A stretch of DNA of 64,000 nucleotides, taken from positions 790,564 through 854,563 of the forward strand of contig RPFO01000213.1 of the NCBI GenBank assembly GCA_009746045.1. Direction: 5' to 3'. Of the stretch, positions 21,578 through 32,439 are shown piece after piece. This DNA is from Mesostigma viride. Taxonomy: Eukaryota; Streptophyta; Mesostigmatophyceae; Mesostigmatales; Mesostigmataceae. Under the pieces are notes generated by a model. That model had not been told where the DNA came from and ran no database searches. It saw nothing but the letters and a program-made list of their open reading frames with translations. Numbering within the stretch: the stretch's first letter is position 1; each line of letters begins with the position of its first letter. A program made the position numbers and the translations under genes.

Positions 21578-23302
21578 ATGTCCTCATTTGAGGACATAGT
21601 CCTCGTTTGAGACGGGGGGGGTTAGGGGCGCGGTTTTGGCGCCAAATTTGGTCCTAGGGTCACTTGGTGGGTTTTGGCGCGAAACTGGGATAGGTACTGA
21701 GCGCGCCAAGCCCCTGGGGTCGACAGGGGTCGACCGTACCTGGAAAATATGAGGCGACGAAAAGTACCTACAATAGCAAGAACATCGCAATGCAATCGAG
21801 TGTTTTGTCGAGTGGCGGCTATGGGGTCGTGCCAGTTCCGAGGCTTGCCTGAATGTTATAGGGCATTATTTTGCCCCGGACGAAGACAGCATTTTAGATC
21901 GTCATCTAGTGATTTCGATGATGCTATTCTTCACGTGCAGGTGCTTTGTATATGTCGAAAATTTTGTTCATGAACGGATTTTGGCATTGTTGAAGAAAAT
22001 CTGAGAGCTACGTAGATCGCATGATAGGTCAGTTCGCAGTTCGGTTTTACAATTTCTTTTTCCGCCCAGGCGCTGCGGATATCGCGAGTATGGGTTATGG
22101 TACGCTTCTGGGCTTATGGGCGACATGGGGAGAAGAGGGACCTGGGCAGTTGCATGCGTCAAAGAGTCTCTATTTTTTCGTCGTGATGTCGCAGTCGCGC
22201 CTGGCGACAACCAGGGCGAGCGCGAGCCATATTTTTCTTTTGCCGCAAGGCTGGGTGCTTCCCACGCGTCACCGTCCTTTAATATATATTTCTTGAGCTG
22301 GCCCGCGCAGCTGGCGGCCTGGGCGCACGTAAAGACCAAGGATCCGACTGTCATTCTCAACCGCATCGTTCTAAGTAAGCGTGTTAAGCGGATTGTAACC
22401 TATAACTCTCGCAGACGTGATAATTCCGGTTGCTTTCAATGCCCAACTTCGTGGTTTTGATTACGTTTATGTCCGGGGGATAACGGAAGTTTGCTGGGCG
22501 GTACTTTCTTTTCCCGTTGCGTCACTGAAAAGGTAAACGGCCTTGCGTTATCAAAACAGCAGCAAGTAGAAGTCGCTGTGCTTAATTGCGATGTGCTAGT
22601 TTGATTCAACACATATACTGCCTTGTTGCTGAGAAGTTTTTCAAGGCTTGCTGGTATGTTGCCCATATGTTTCTAATGCTTCAACTCATGTCCAAGTGAT
22701 CAAGACTGGCTTAGAAACTTGAGCTTGTCATGTTTACATTGTGCTTGTGTTGCAACTTGTTCCTCTTTGCAGTATATGTTTCCTTTATAACGTAAGGGTT
22801 CAACATCATGGTTTAGCACCGTGGTGGCAGCCGAGCCTCTACTAACGATCATGGACCTAACCTTGGCAAGAATTTGCATCATATTTCACTCTTTGGACTG
22901 AGCTAGCTTTACACCTGCTGTTTGGCCTGCACCATGGTCCCTGGCTGCCAGTTACATTTTGTGCCCCCCCTGGCAGGCTGCAGGGTCTAGGACTGCGAGG
23001 GTGTAACATAGACATGTTGTGGGCACCCTGGGTGCATTTTCAGGACCAGCCATGACCTGGCCATGCCTTCTTTCTCGGCATATTGTTGACTTGAGTGCTA
23101 TTTGGTCACTCGCGTAGCGACCCCCCTGCATTCATAAATCGTAAACAATTATACAATGAGCATATTTCATGGATGTTAAGCATTGCAACTCTTGAACATA
23201 TCATAAATGAACATGGTTTCATGCCGTACCCATGGATGTGTTGACATGTGTTAGTTATTACAAATGGTATCCACGCTAGAAAATGTCCTCATTTGAGGAC
23301 AT
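21578..23302. mobile_element. Possible 1.7-kb element bounded by ATGTCCTCA hairpins
   Basis: The same 20-base near-palindrome (ATGTCCTCATTTGAGGACAT) lies at 21578-21597 and 23283-23302. Spacing and architecture match the hairpin pairs at 17092/18826 and 30736/32398. No target duplication could be fixed and no coding motif was found inside. Confidence 0.45.
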
Positions 23303-23504
23303 TTTCTTGGTGATTAGACAACAGATTCATTCACGCGTAAACGTCTCGGCCATATATTGTAAATCGGCCGTAACTGTTCAGCGTAAGAAAGCCATCGGAC
23401 AGAATATAATTCTAACAAAACGTACAGTAAATTGCAAGCACGGGTGCAAAGCCGCCATGGCTAAGTCGTGCATTTCCGAAACGCGCACGGTGCCAATTCA
23501 CGCA

Positions 23505-23905
23505 CTTCAGGTTGCACGGTGTGGTCGTGCGATTCTGAGAAGTGCGCACCCGGGGGGAAACCGGCCCCTTGCGCACTCCCTAGTTACGCACTCCCTAGTA
23601 AAGTCGATAGATTGCGTACCTACACCTTTGGAAATGGCATTGTTTTCTTTCAAAAGCACACTCCAGGTTGCGCGCGGTGTGGTTGTGCGATTCTGAGAAG
23701 TGCGCACCCGGGGGGAAACCGGCCCCTTGCGCACTCCCTAGTTACGCACTCCCTAGTAAAGTCGATAGATTGCGTACCTACACCTTTGGAAATGGCATTG
23801 TTTTCTTTCAAACGCACACTCCAGGTTGCGCGCGGTGTGGTCGTGCGATTCTGAGAAGTGCGCACCCGGGGGAAAACCGGCCCCTTGAGCACGCAAGTCG
23901 GTAGA
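23505..23905. repeat. Tandem repeat, about 155-160 bp period, 2.6 copies
   Basis: Copies start near 23507, 23667 and 23822 with CAGGTTGC..GGTGTGG. Each has AGTGCGCACCCGGGGG, CCCTAGTTACGCACTCCC (twice per full unit) and GGAAATGGCATTG. Repetitive ORFs across it follow the period and are not genes. Confidence 0.8.
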
Positions 23906-23999
23906 TTGCGTACCTTGGGAGACGGCATTATTAGTACTCAGTACATATGTGTCAGAGACGGTATTAGTACATAAGTGTCAGATGAGGGTACACATGTAT

Positions 24000-24260
24000 C
24001 GGCTTCGTTGTGGATCACGCCACTAAAATGACTAAATACAGTAAGCTTACATACCAAGCGCCGACACTTAGCGTGTGGCATGGCAGTACATAGACCGAAG
24101 TGGAGCGTGACCCACAACGACGTTGTGGGTCACGCCACCACATAGATGTAGATACCAAGCGCCGACACGGCGTGTGGCAGTAGACCGAAGTGGAGCGTGA
24201 CCCACAACGACGTTGTGGGTCACGCCACTAGCTACATACCAACGACACTTAGCGTGTGGC
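24000..24260. repeat. Repeated perfect palindromes (GTGACCCACAAC dyads)
   Basis: A 31-nt inverted repeat with 14-bp arms, GCGTGACCCACAAC then GTTGTGGGTCACGC, lies at 24105-24135 and 24195-24225. A half copy is near 24009. They sit in a roughly 90-bp tandem unit that also contains GCCGACAC...GTGTGGCA. Confidence 0.75.
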
Positions 24261-24477
24261 AGACTGGTAGTAGAGCATGTACCGGGCTGTTTCTACTACA
24301 TAATACACCCGGCGTGTACACCTGTGTACACCCGTAGTGTACACCCGTGTGCACCCACTTACAGGCGGACTTGTGGATGATCAATTATATTTGTTCCTTT
24401 TAAAAATGATGATTTAATGTTTATAAATTGCAAGCTAAGATCAAGTGATAATGTATTGTAATTGTTGTACTATCTCC

Positions 24478-24558
24478 GACAGGACAACAGCTATCTATCA
24501 ATGACCGACAGGACAAACAGCTATCTATCATCATTGATAGATAGCTGTTGTCCTGTCG
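24478..24558. repeat. Long hairpin, 27-28 bp arms
   Basis: CGACAGGACAACAGCTATCT... at 24478-24504 is mirrored at 24531-24558. A third direct copy of the ACAGGACAAACAGCTATC core sits in the loop. Confidence 0.75.
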
Positions 24559-25229
24559 TACGTACACGTGTATGTAGTATGTAATGCGTGCGCCGGACGA
24601 GGGTACACGCCGGTTCACGATGATCAAGTGTGAAAAATACGTACACCGCGCCCACAAATTTTTTGGTACATGCACGTTATGCACGTCCGAGTCCACGATT
24701 AGTACTTTACATATTAATGTGAGGATTTCGCACAAGCCATCGTCAATGATGCTATGCTTTCAGTACATATAAACAGTCCAAGCGAACACATTATATTTCA
24801 TGAGCCTGTCGGGCAAAATTAATTTTGGCGTGTATGCCAAATTTTAACACGTCGATATGCCATGGCGGACCTGGTACTACGTACTGTACGTACCGGTGGC
24901 AGCCCTTACGCACCTTTCGTAAATACGAGGAAGCCAGACGTAATAACTGAGGATCGATCAATTTCAGACTTCTGACTTCCGCCGCATCCTTTTTAACCGC
25001 AACGCGTCAGTTCATTATTGGCCCCTACATCGAGGGTACCCCATGTTTGTTGCGTTTCTCCCTCGTTGCGGAACCGCAAAATCGGTGAGTGCCTTTTGCG
25101 GAACTGGCTATGGCGATTCTTCCTGACCCCGTATCTTTCTGTAGACATAAGCTTTTACGCAACGGAAGGTGGCGTTGGGTAGCCCTACACTTCCTTCATA
25201 TAAATACGTCATTTAATTTTTTTTGATTA

Positions 25230-25260
25230 GTTGCGTAACTAGTTGCGTTACCGCGGGTTG
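25230..25260 (-). repeat. Right terminal inverted repeat of T
   Basis: Exact reverse complement of 5700-5730, followed by GTAC (25261-25264). Confidence 0.9.
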
Positions 25261-25264
25261 GTAC

Positions 25265-26382
25265 TGTATGATGATATTGACCCTTGTTTCTTCACCATCC
25301 CTCATCCTGCTGGTATGATGATGTTTGTGTGGCATGGGGATGATCAGCTCATTACTGGTCCCAGGGCAGCTGTGGAGGATTTCATTGCTCAAGTGTCTGC
25401 TAGCTTTGAATTAGGCAAGCAGCTGGAGCTGGGGAAAGATCCTGTCAAGTTCTGTGGCATCATTCTGAACCTGTTTAAGGAGCAGAAGGAGTGGGTGTGT
25501 TCTCTCAAAGCATCCCCTGAATATGTCATGTCTTGCAAAGATGTTCTCCCCTCTGACATCACTCCTGATCTCTGTCCCACTATTAGGGGTTAGCTAGGTT
25601 GGCTGTGTGCCACGTGTGCTCCTCATCTGGCAGTGGTCAGCAGAGTGGATGATGATGTCCTCATGGAGGTGGGGTCTCGGGCTATTAAACAGGTGTTGCA
25701 TGATGGCCCTCCCCTTATTCTTCATGCCTTGGATCTGTTCCAACCCATCCACATCACCTGCATGATGGACAGTTCCATGGAGTCACGGGTAGTCACTAAG
25801 GTTCAAGCCAGAGAGGCAGGCCTATTTATGTTGTCTAACCCCACTGGCAAGCGATCTTAATTGGTTTCCTGGTTCAGCAGACTCCACAAGCGCAAGGCAG
25901 TCAGCAGCAATGTAGCAGAATGTCGTGCTGTGGTCTCATCTGTGTTGCATGCCAGGTACTTGAACCATCTGTTGGTGTGGTTGCAGCATCAGGCTGGTAG
26001 TTATGCTGGGGTCAAATCCCATCTGCTGACTGACAGTCAATCTCTTCTCTCTTTCCTGGACAACCCCTTGGCTGTACACACTGATTTGGATTGGATTGTC
26101 CTCAAGCAGGAGTGCACCTATCTGGAGTCAAAGACTCACATCAGAGACCCTGACAATGCAGCTGATGCACTCACAAAAGTGCCACAAGCTGCAGGGCCTC
26201 AGCATAGAGTCCTATACACGCTGATGAATCCGTATAACGGCAGATGGGTGAAGTGCCTCAGCCTAGGGTTGTTAGCACCAGATAGGAGGGTGGTCATGGG
26301 GTGGCAGGGACTGATGTGTCCAACCCGTAAGACTCTCTTTGCGTCATTAAAGATTGAGGTCAGAAGGGTCCTCCTTTATTGA
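25265..26382 (+). pseudogene. rt-rh: Element A RT C-terminal half and RNase H
   Basis: Continuation after T: DDIDPCFF, then VWHGDDQLITGP (25333-25344), the RT catalytic box with His-Gly-Asp-Asp in place of Tyr-x-Asp-Asp. In-frame stops occur near 25593 (within the RGKLNWLA-equivalent) and at 25858-25860. RNase H motifs CMMDSSMESR, VAECRAVVSS, LTDSQSLLSF and ADALTKVP follow. RNase H would degrade the RNA of RNA-DNA hybrids during cDNA synthesis. Confidence 0.85.
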
Positions 26383-27354
26383 TGGCTTGTTCTTTGTCAA
26401 TAAAACGTGTGGTCATATTTTTCTGACAATGGTTTTCCCAAACACAGGCATCCAACCAGTGTGGATGTTATATCCAACACGGAGGAGCTATGGGCGCTTT
26501 TATTAATGCATCTCTTTCAGTGTCCTGGTTGTCCCTGTGGGGAACCTTGCTTATCAGTAGTGGTTGGCATATGAGTGGGTTGTGGGAAGAGTCTTCCCCT
26601 CACTCCCCAAAGAAAAGTAATAATGGGAGCTATTCTAGGGCTTCAGGCCTAGACTATCAGTACACGTGGCGTTGTCCCCGTCTCCCAAGTGGGATACGGA
26701 CGTGGACGGTGGTGTAGTACACTGGACATATCTCTACTAGGGTTTAGATCCGCACGTGCCATATTGGGCACGTGGGTGCTAGATATTAGCACTGAGATAT
26801 GTAGGGCACACGCACGTGGGTATTCACGTGGTAGGGTTTATGAGCTGTGATGCAGACCACAAGGTGGCTGCAGTGCTAGTCCTGTACGGAGGTCCTAGGG
26901 GAGGTCCAGGACCGTCCACGTAGTGCTGCTAGGCAGTCGTTCAATGCCTGTGGGCATCGTATCAGTCCTAGCTGGAGTAGATCTAGCTGGACGGAGTCAG
27001 CACCTCATTGGTTAGCACTAGTGCAGGATAGCTAGGTTACCCTAACCTACGTGCCCATGCAATCCAGCTTGGCAAGCTTGCATGGATTGATATTATGCCA
27101 GCCATTGCATAATCCAACACACGTTCGCTTTCATCGCACAAGTGCATTAACTGTCGTATGCCACGCGTCACTTGAAGAACCACCGTAGAATCACCGAATC
27201 CAAGTATGTAGAATGTAGTAGAACAGTATCTTGCTCATATCTCGAGCAATACTCATCAGAATGAACCCAATTCTGGATTGTAGTAACCGGAAGTAGAATC
27301 TCTACAAGCCAAGTAGCTTAGTAGAATAATATTTCTTGCCAGGCAATATTAACT
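26383..27354. other. Region holding the 3' end of A and probable 3' LTR of C
   Basis: About 970 bp without genes. The last bases (ATATTAACT at 27346-27354) are on the minus strand an AGTTAATAT directly after a polypurine tract, so the 3' LTR of C should start here and run toward lower coordinates. Its other end and the 3' LTR of A could not be located. CACGTG-containing dyads lie near 26750-26830. Confidence 0.4.
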
Positions 27355-27424
27355 CCAGCCCTTTCTTCTCTTTTAGAGCTTGGACGTAACAGCCATATTA
27401 ACTCCAGCCCTTTCTTTCTTTTAG
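27355..27424 (-). promoter_or_regulatory. Polypurine tract of element C, tandemly duplicated
   Basis: On the minus strand AGAAGAAAGGGCTGG precedes AGTTAATATTG. The block from ATATTAACT through the tract occurs twice (27346-27375; about 27395-27424), 49 bp apart. It matches the polypurine tract of B in its GAAAGGGCTGG end. Confidence 0.6.
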
Positions 27425-28137
27425 AGCTGTTAGGCTTGGCAACACATATATAGAAACAACATGCATAGCACTTGACATCCCTCCCAGCTCTCTGTAGTCT
27501 CTGCTCGGGATTAATCAAGCACCAGATCACAACACATCTCAGCCATGACGAATTACAATGAATTCCCTATCCACTGGAAGTAGAAAGCCAGGTGTTTGGA
27601 GTAGCAGCTTGTGGCTAACCAGAATAATGACCAAAATGGAATCATCACCATAATGGCTCCTGATTGGAACCCCACAAGTTACCCACAAGACCTTATCAGG
27701 TAGACATTGATAGTTTAATCAGAACTGGCGCCCACCATGGTCTGAGAAATAGCACATCCGACAAAATATATTAAGAACATGACGAACTATCTTCCTCTGT
27801 CTGGGACAAAACTAGGGGGACCTGTCGCCACCTCACCAGCAAGCTAGGTTGATGGGCCAGCCAATCCGGGAAAATCCGCCTAAGCAGCCCCAGGGAATCG
27901 AACCCTGCCCATTAAAATCCATTTGGTTGAGACAAACCTCAAACTGAGGGCAAACCCCCAACCAACACCATGCTCCATGACTGAGCATTACATATAATAC
28001 AGTATTATACACATATGTACACAGAGCATTACTGCCCTCAGAGCATCACAGCTCTCAGCATAACAGAGCCCAGCTCAATGTTAGCTCTTCTCACCCATCA
28101 GTCACCAAACTCAAAGCTCAAACTGGAATTGCTCAAC
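27355..28137 (-). other. Element C 3' untranslated region
   Basis: No ORF of note. It contains a segment (about 27815-27925) also conserved in the 3' UTR of D, including a hairpin like a tRNA T-arm (CAGGG, TTCGATT, CCCTG on the minus strand) and GGTGGCGACAGGTCCCC. Confidence 0.55.
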
Positions 28138-29850
28138 TCACATAGAGGAGCTCATCAGTTTATAAAGAAGCTTGTATTGTTCAGCAGACTTGTGAGGCAA
28201 CTTGGTCAAGGCATCAGCAGGATTCTCAGAACCTGGAAGATGTTGAATATCCACCAGACCTGCCAACTCCTTCAACAGGAGATAATCCAGATCTCTGCTT
28301 CTGGCCAACTGCTTGTGCACAAACTGGACCATGCCCATGTTATCTGAAAGGATCAAGGTGTCCAGCTGAAGAGTATGAGGAGTAACTGAAGCCATAGCTA
28401 GCAACAGCTCCTTGATGTACAAACTGCATGGACTGAATCCCTTCACAAAGGGCTCTGCACTCAGAGACATCTGAACTCACAGCAACCCTTCTTTGAAGAC
28501 GACTGTACCAGGCCACAAGACTAGGCCTATGTTGCTGAAGCACAAACAAGCCAGCTGACCTGCCTCTGACCTTAGAAACTTGCCTGCTATCCATGGAGCT
28601 ATCAACATAGATATCCAAGGAAAATGGCAAAGACAAATCAATCCCAGCTAAAGTAATACCAGGAGACTTGTTAACATGTGCAATAATCTGGGAAGGCTCC
28701 TCCAGAATCAGCACATCATCAGGGGATCTGCTATGGACCATCATCATTGTCAGGCCCACAAATGCTGCCATACCAGGCCAACTTGCCTTTTTTCAGCTCA
28801 GGTGCAATGGATGATGTCATGACCTCTGGAACAGATTGAAGAATGGTACTCTTGTAGTCATTGCCTGCCTGCAGCTTAATCAGCCACTGACTCCCCTCCT
28901 GAACCAATGTAGCCTGCATTCCACAGAACGTGACAGCCTCTCCAGGCTTCTGCCACAATTCTTTTCCCAAAGGAAATGCTTCATTAATGATGGGCACAAA
29001 CTGACTCAACCACTTAGTGGGAGCAATCAAGTGCAAGTCATCACCATGCAGGCTAGCATACACAGGTAAATCATGCCACCTATACCCAGCAATAAACATG
29101 GGTCCGCAGATGACACCTTCAATCCACAGTGCTTAGTCAAGAAGTCTTCCAAGGTGAGCCTCCAAATGATGGGACTGGACCTGAGACCTTCTAGACCCTT
29201 CAGAATCAGCAGGTAGCTAGACTGGAGCTCTGCCTGCCAGGCTACAGGAACTGGCACATGAAATGGAGTTTCACAATGCCACACATGCTGAGCCACACTG
29301 GGATCACCCTTCAGAAATGCTCTCTTGAAATCTAGCAGAACTGAAGACATATCAGCACCCTGGTTCAGCATACCGACATACATGCAGGCACAATACAATA
29401 CGCCATGTATCATGTAGCATCCCAGGCGTATACAACTCCTCGCCCAGAAGATCCAGGCCAGTACCACGGTATTCATTAAGAACTGGACGCACATGGGGAA
29501 CAGACACCCCCTCCACCTCCTTCCGCTTGATGACGAATCTGAGCTTCAACCGTGTACTGTATGGGGGAACTTCATTCACAGGCTGACAGCAGTCAAACTG
29601 CAACCACTCCTCTAGGGCCTTGGCAAATGCTAGCCTCCAGGCCTAAAACATCAGAGGAGAACTCATTTCCTGGACACGCTGATCATAGCTAAGAGGAGAA
29701 TGAGCAGCCAGTGATCGCTGAGTAATACCAATACTGCTAGGATGGAGAGCAGCTGGCATCACAAGACTGGAAGCCACAGGAATCTGATCCTCAGGCCACT
29801 GCACATTCTTGATCGCTTTCACAGAGAAAAAATTAAAATTCAGGGCCCTG
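28138..29850 (-). pseudogene. rt-rh: Element C reverse transcriptase and RNase H
   Basis: Broken into several frames. RT motifs: RLKLRFVIKRK, VLLDFKRAFLKGD, LKGLEGLRSSPIIWRL and YASLHGDDLHLIAP (box HGDD at 29037-29048). RNase H: YVDSSMDSRQV, VSECRALCEG, LSDNMGMVQF and NPADALTKLP. Frame changes occur near 29050, 29360, 28770 and 28440, and an in-frame TAG lies near 29642-29644. These are the closest relatives of D pol in the window. Confidence 0.85.
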
Positions 29851-30098
29851 AAGTTACACTGTAGTCAGTGGAATGCTACCCCAACCCTTACGAATAAGGC
29901 TATGAGATAAAACCACAACTCCAGGGGTGCAAAGAAAATTCTGACCCAAAATGATGGGGCCATCATAGTCTTCCAGCACTAGGAAGGAAACATCTACACC
30001 CATAACTGGCAAGATGATTTCTCCTACCACTTTCAAATGAACCCTGCCACTAAAGTCAGACACCCAGGAACAGCTAGACTGGCCAATCTGCCGCTGCC
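29851..30098 (-). pseudogene. pr: Element C protease, C-terminal half
   Basis: Encodes VSDFSGRVHLKVVGEI, VDVSFLVLEDYDGP and IILGQNFL, matching residues about 548-592 of D pol. Its N-terminal half lies on the far side of D at 39842 onward. D inserted 17 residues before this segment. Confidence 0.8.
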
Positions 30099-30103
30099 CT
30101 GTA
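30099..30103. repeat. Target duplication of D, left (CTGTA)
   Basis: CTGTA is repeated at 39842-39846. Removing D with one copy joins the protease of C in frame. Confidence 0.9.
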
Positions 30104-30590
30104 AGTTAACGCCAAGCGCATTGGCGTGATCCTGATTCGGCATATCTCTGCGATTCCAGCGGCACCGGAACGAGTTCATTCCGACAAGTATCAAGAAAGT
30201 TATGGCGTTCCGACTTCCCGGTCGCGCGCGAGCGCGAGCCGGCTGTTCTTCTAAGTCGGACGTGAATATTTGCCGACGACATATGGGGTCGACAGTAATT
30301 CCTGGGCTGACAGGAATTAGGTGCTGTACCTACGACGGTATTGGATTAATACGTCGTACGCAGGAAATAGGAACCTTAACCTGTGGTCTGTTGGTACCGC
30401 AGGCTTAGTCCTGGACTTCTAGGTGCAGATGCAATAGTCACTGTGGACTGCGCTCTGTGGTCACTGTGCCTGTATGGCAGACCTACTGTATAGGAACTGG
30501 GCGCTGTACAGGTAGTGAATACTGTACCGGGAGTGTTATTACTGAGCCTACCTCTTAGGTTGCTCAGGACTAGCAAGCACAGTGCACAAG

Positions 30591-30598
30591 TATATAAA
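30591..30598 (+). promoter_or_regulatory. TATA box in D 5' LTR
   Basis: TATATAAA about 490 bp into the LTR and about 200 bp before the LTR end (U excluded), the expected layout for a U3/R promoter. Conserved in all four D-family LTRs (39633-39640 in the 3' LTR). Confidence 0.55.
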
Positions 30599-30719
30599 CA
30601 ATAGGCCAATGCCATTTGGGCAGATCTCTTGCGAGCCCGCCTCACGTGTTGTGCCTTGACTTGGCAAGCGCGTGTACAAGCCTCAAGTGTGTGAGCGCTG
30701 TAACATTATCCAATTTTAA

Positions 30720-32439
30720 CACGTCGTACGTCAAAACTCAGTCCTAAAAATAGGACTGAGTATGCCAACTTTGAGATCATGTAGCGGTAAGGGTAGGGGG
30801 GTACCCCATATGTTTGATATGCATCAGAGCACTCAATATCATGCTAATGCTTGGGCATATGCCTAAAAAATCATATGTTGACCAAATCATGTAAAATTTT
30901 ACAAGGGTGTCAACCCATGCTCGCGATTTGGCAATTTTCTGTGGAAGGACGAGTTGGGAAAATTCAATAAAATCCATATGCATGTTGAAAAAATATAGGC
31001 GTGTAAACAATATAGTTCTTGAAACATGGCAAAAAACTGGGCTCAATTTGGCCACAGCCTCTACCTGAAACTCACCAAAAACCACCAGCCCTAAGAATGG
31101 GTTTCGAGGTTGCTAGCAATGTGCAAGCATGTAAGTGCGGTCATACTACACACCACCGTGGCAACCAACCATGCCAATCAACTCATTTCCCTTCTAGCAT
31201 AACAGGAAAACATACTTGCATCATCATATTGCAGTTATATTATACCTTAGTATATGTGTGAGAGCCTATGCACGCACGTAGGGAATGGGCATTGATACCT
31301 ACCTACAAAGGGTTTTATTATGAGCCTTAACCACCAACATAATGGGTAGGTTAAGCATATTTCAATTGTTTTTAACAAGAATAGAGATGGCTAACACTGT
31401 TTTGCCTTGCCATGGCATGGCCAACATACTTGCTGGCACATGATGACAGTGGTTTATCACCAAGATTCTTCACTCACCCGTATAAGCTTGAAAGCACGCT
31501 GGATGCAGCCCATGGCCATACAATCACGCAGTATGAACGTAGCAAAAGAATAACTAACATCTATGAAGGTATTTAAACCCATACAGCGCCTAAAAAACTG
31601 CAAAAGTACACTAGGGTAAGGCAAATGCCTGGTAACATCATAAAAAATGGGGGGTTTAGAGAGGGGCAGGCAACGGTCAAGAAAGCGCATCAAGATTCGA
31701 AACTGACAGCGCCTTGCAAGCTCAAACTCATGTAAGAACATAACAAAACGATGAGGTGACGATATTTCAGCTTTACCGTGCACGGATGGCGTTATCTTGG
31801 CCCAGGCGGTGCCCGCAAAAGTGACACTTGCGGCACACAAACCATGACATGACAGAGTGGTCGAAATCATCAAATCTTTACTGCCACTGACTTAATTCTA
31901 CACACATGCATGATAATAAGTAGAAAGAAGCATATAAACCCTTGGAACTGCACCGTAAAGTAAATTTAGTCATCAATTCCGTCAACCTGCCTGGTCGCAG
32001 TTTTTTCCAGCAAGAGCAGTGCCGACACCTGGTAAATCGCATCCCCGGGAGCTAAAAATTGGTTTGTGTCATCTTTAGGACATATAAAATCTATTTCCTG
32101 GGTTTTACCAGCTAAATCGTCCGCAAACGTAAACTGCATGCATGGGCGCAAGCCGCCATGGCTAGGTCGTGCATTTCCGGAACTCACGTTTCACGTGAAA
32201 AAGTACCCTTACCACCTGTACTTTGACCGTACATTTAGCCGCCCAAACAAAATCCAAAAAAATCGCAAAAATATGTCTAAGAAAGGTCATTTCACGTAGT
32301 ATTTGAATAAATTTTGAGGGAATTTTTTTGACAAACATTCCGACTTGGGCGAATTTTCTACGAAACCCAAAAACTCAGTCCTAAGAATAGGACTGAGTTG
32401 AACTCAGTCCTAAGAATAGGTGCAGTGACGAACGACGTG
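30720..32439. mobile_element. U: 1.7-kb element with TTAA flanks and AGTCCTAA hairpins
   Basis: Flanked by TTAA (30716-30719 and 32440-32443) within the 5' LTR of D. Terminal inverted repeats of about 15 bp: CACGTCGTACGTCA and its reverse complement with one mismatch. Just inside each end is a 26-nt hairpin (ACTCAGTCCTA...TAGGACTGAGT; 30736-30761 and 32373-32398) plus a partial third copy. The interior shares about 700 bp with 20230-21000. TTAA duplication recalls piggyBac or Kolobok families, but no DDD transposase is visible. Confidence 0.75.
31780..32140 (-). pseudogene. Exon-like coding segments within U, including a Cys-rich motif
   Basis: On the minus strand, TFADDLAGKTQEIDF...QFLAPGDAIYQV ends at ...TATRQ before a GT (about 32138-31985). 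About 110 nt further on FDDFDHSVMSWFVCRKCHFCGH ends RAR before GTAAAG (about 31875-31780). The copy at 20230-21000 has both segments with similar wording and GT at the same places. This looks like exons of a spliced gene with a Cx2Cx2CGH zinc-binding-like motif. I cannot name the family; it may be transposase-related or captured host sequence. Confidence 0.35.

Larger units (their letters stand above)
5700..25260. mobile_element. T: large insertion with 31-bp perfect terminal inverted repeats
   Basis: The first 31 bases (5700-5730, starting CAACCCGCGGTAACGC) and the last 31 (25230-25260) are perfect inverted repeats. Both ends are flanked by GTAC, either a 4-bp target duplication or a TA duplication in a palindromic context. 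Removing T brings the two halves of the RT of element A together, offset by one base. Without nested element B it is about 8.1 kb. Short GTTGCGTAAC-type motifs recur near the ends, as transposase-binding subterminal repeats do. I see no transposase. The content is mostly other repeats, so the autonomous source and superfamily are unknown. Confidence 0.75.
302..26382 (+). mobile_element. Copia-like LTR retrotransposon A, decayed and split by T
   Basis: Gag, integrase, protease and the N-terminal half of reverse transcriptase lie at 374-5699. The rest of RT and RNase H resume at 25265-26382. The two halves are separated by the inverted-repeat insertion T. Coding is broken by several frameshifts and at least two in-frame stops, so this is an old copy. 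Domain order is gag-INT-PR-RT-RH, as in B, C and D. LTR boundaries could not be fixed on either side. Confidence 0.85.

Noticed and set aside
23283-23928. CRISPR-like direct repeats
   Set aside because: Only two to three copies with a period near 155 bp and no spacer structure; eukaryotic context. A tandem repeat.
26215-26250. Hammerhead ribozyme core (CTGATGA)
   Set aside because: No GAAA core or pairing stems follow; lies in RNase H coding. Other CTGATGA sites (38800, 27250 region) also lack the second core.
30202-30408. 68-codon ORF repeated four times (30202, 39245, 42043, 62655)
   Set aside because: Lies inside the LTR of the D family, in U3 upstream of the TATA box; repeated because LTRs repeat. 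No motif.
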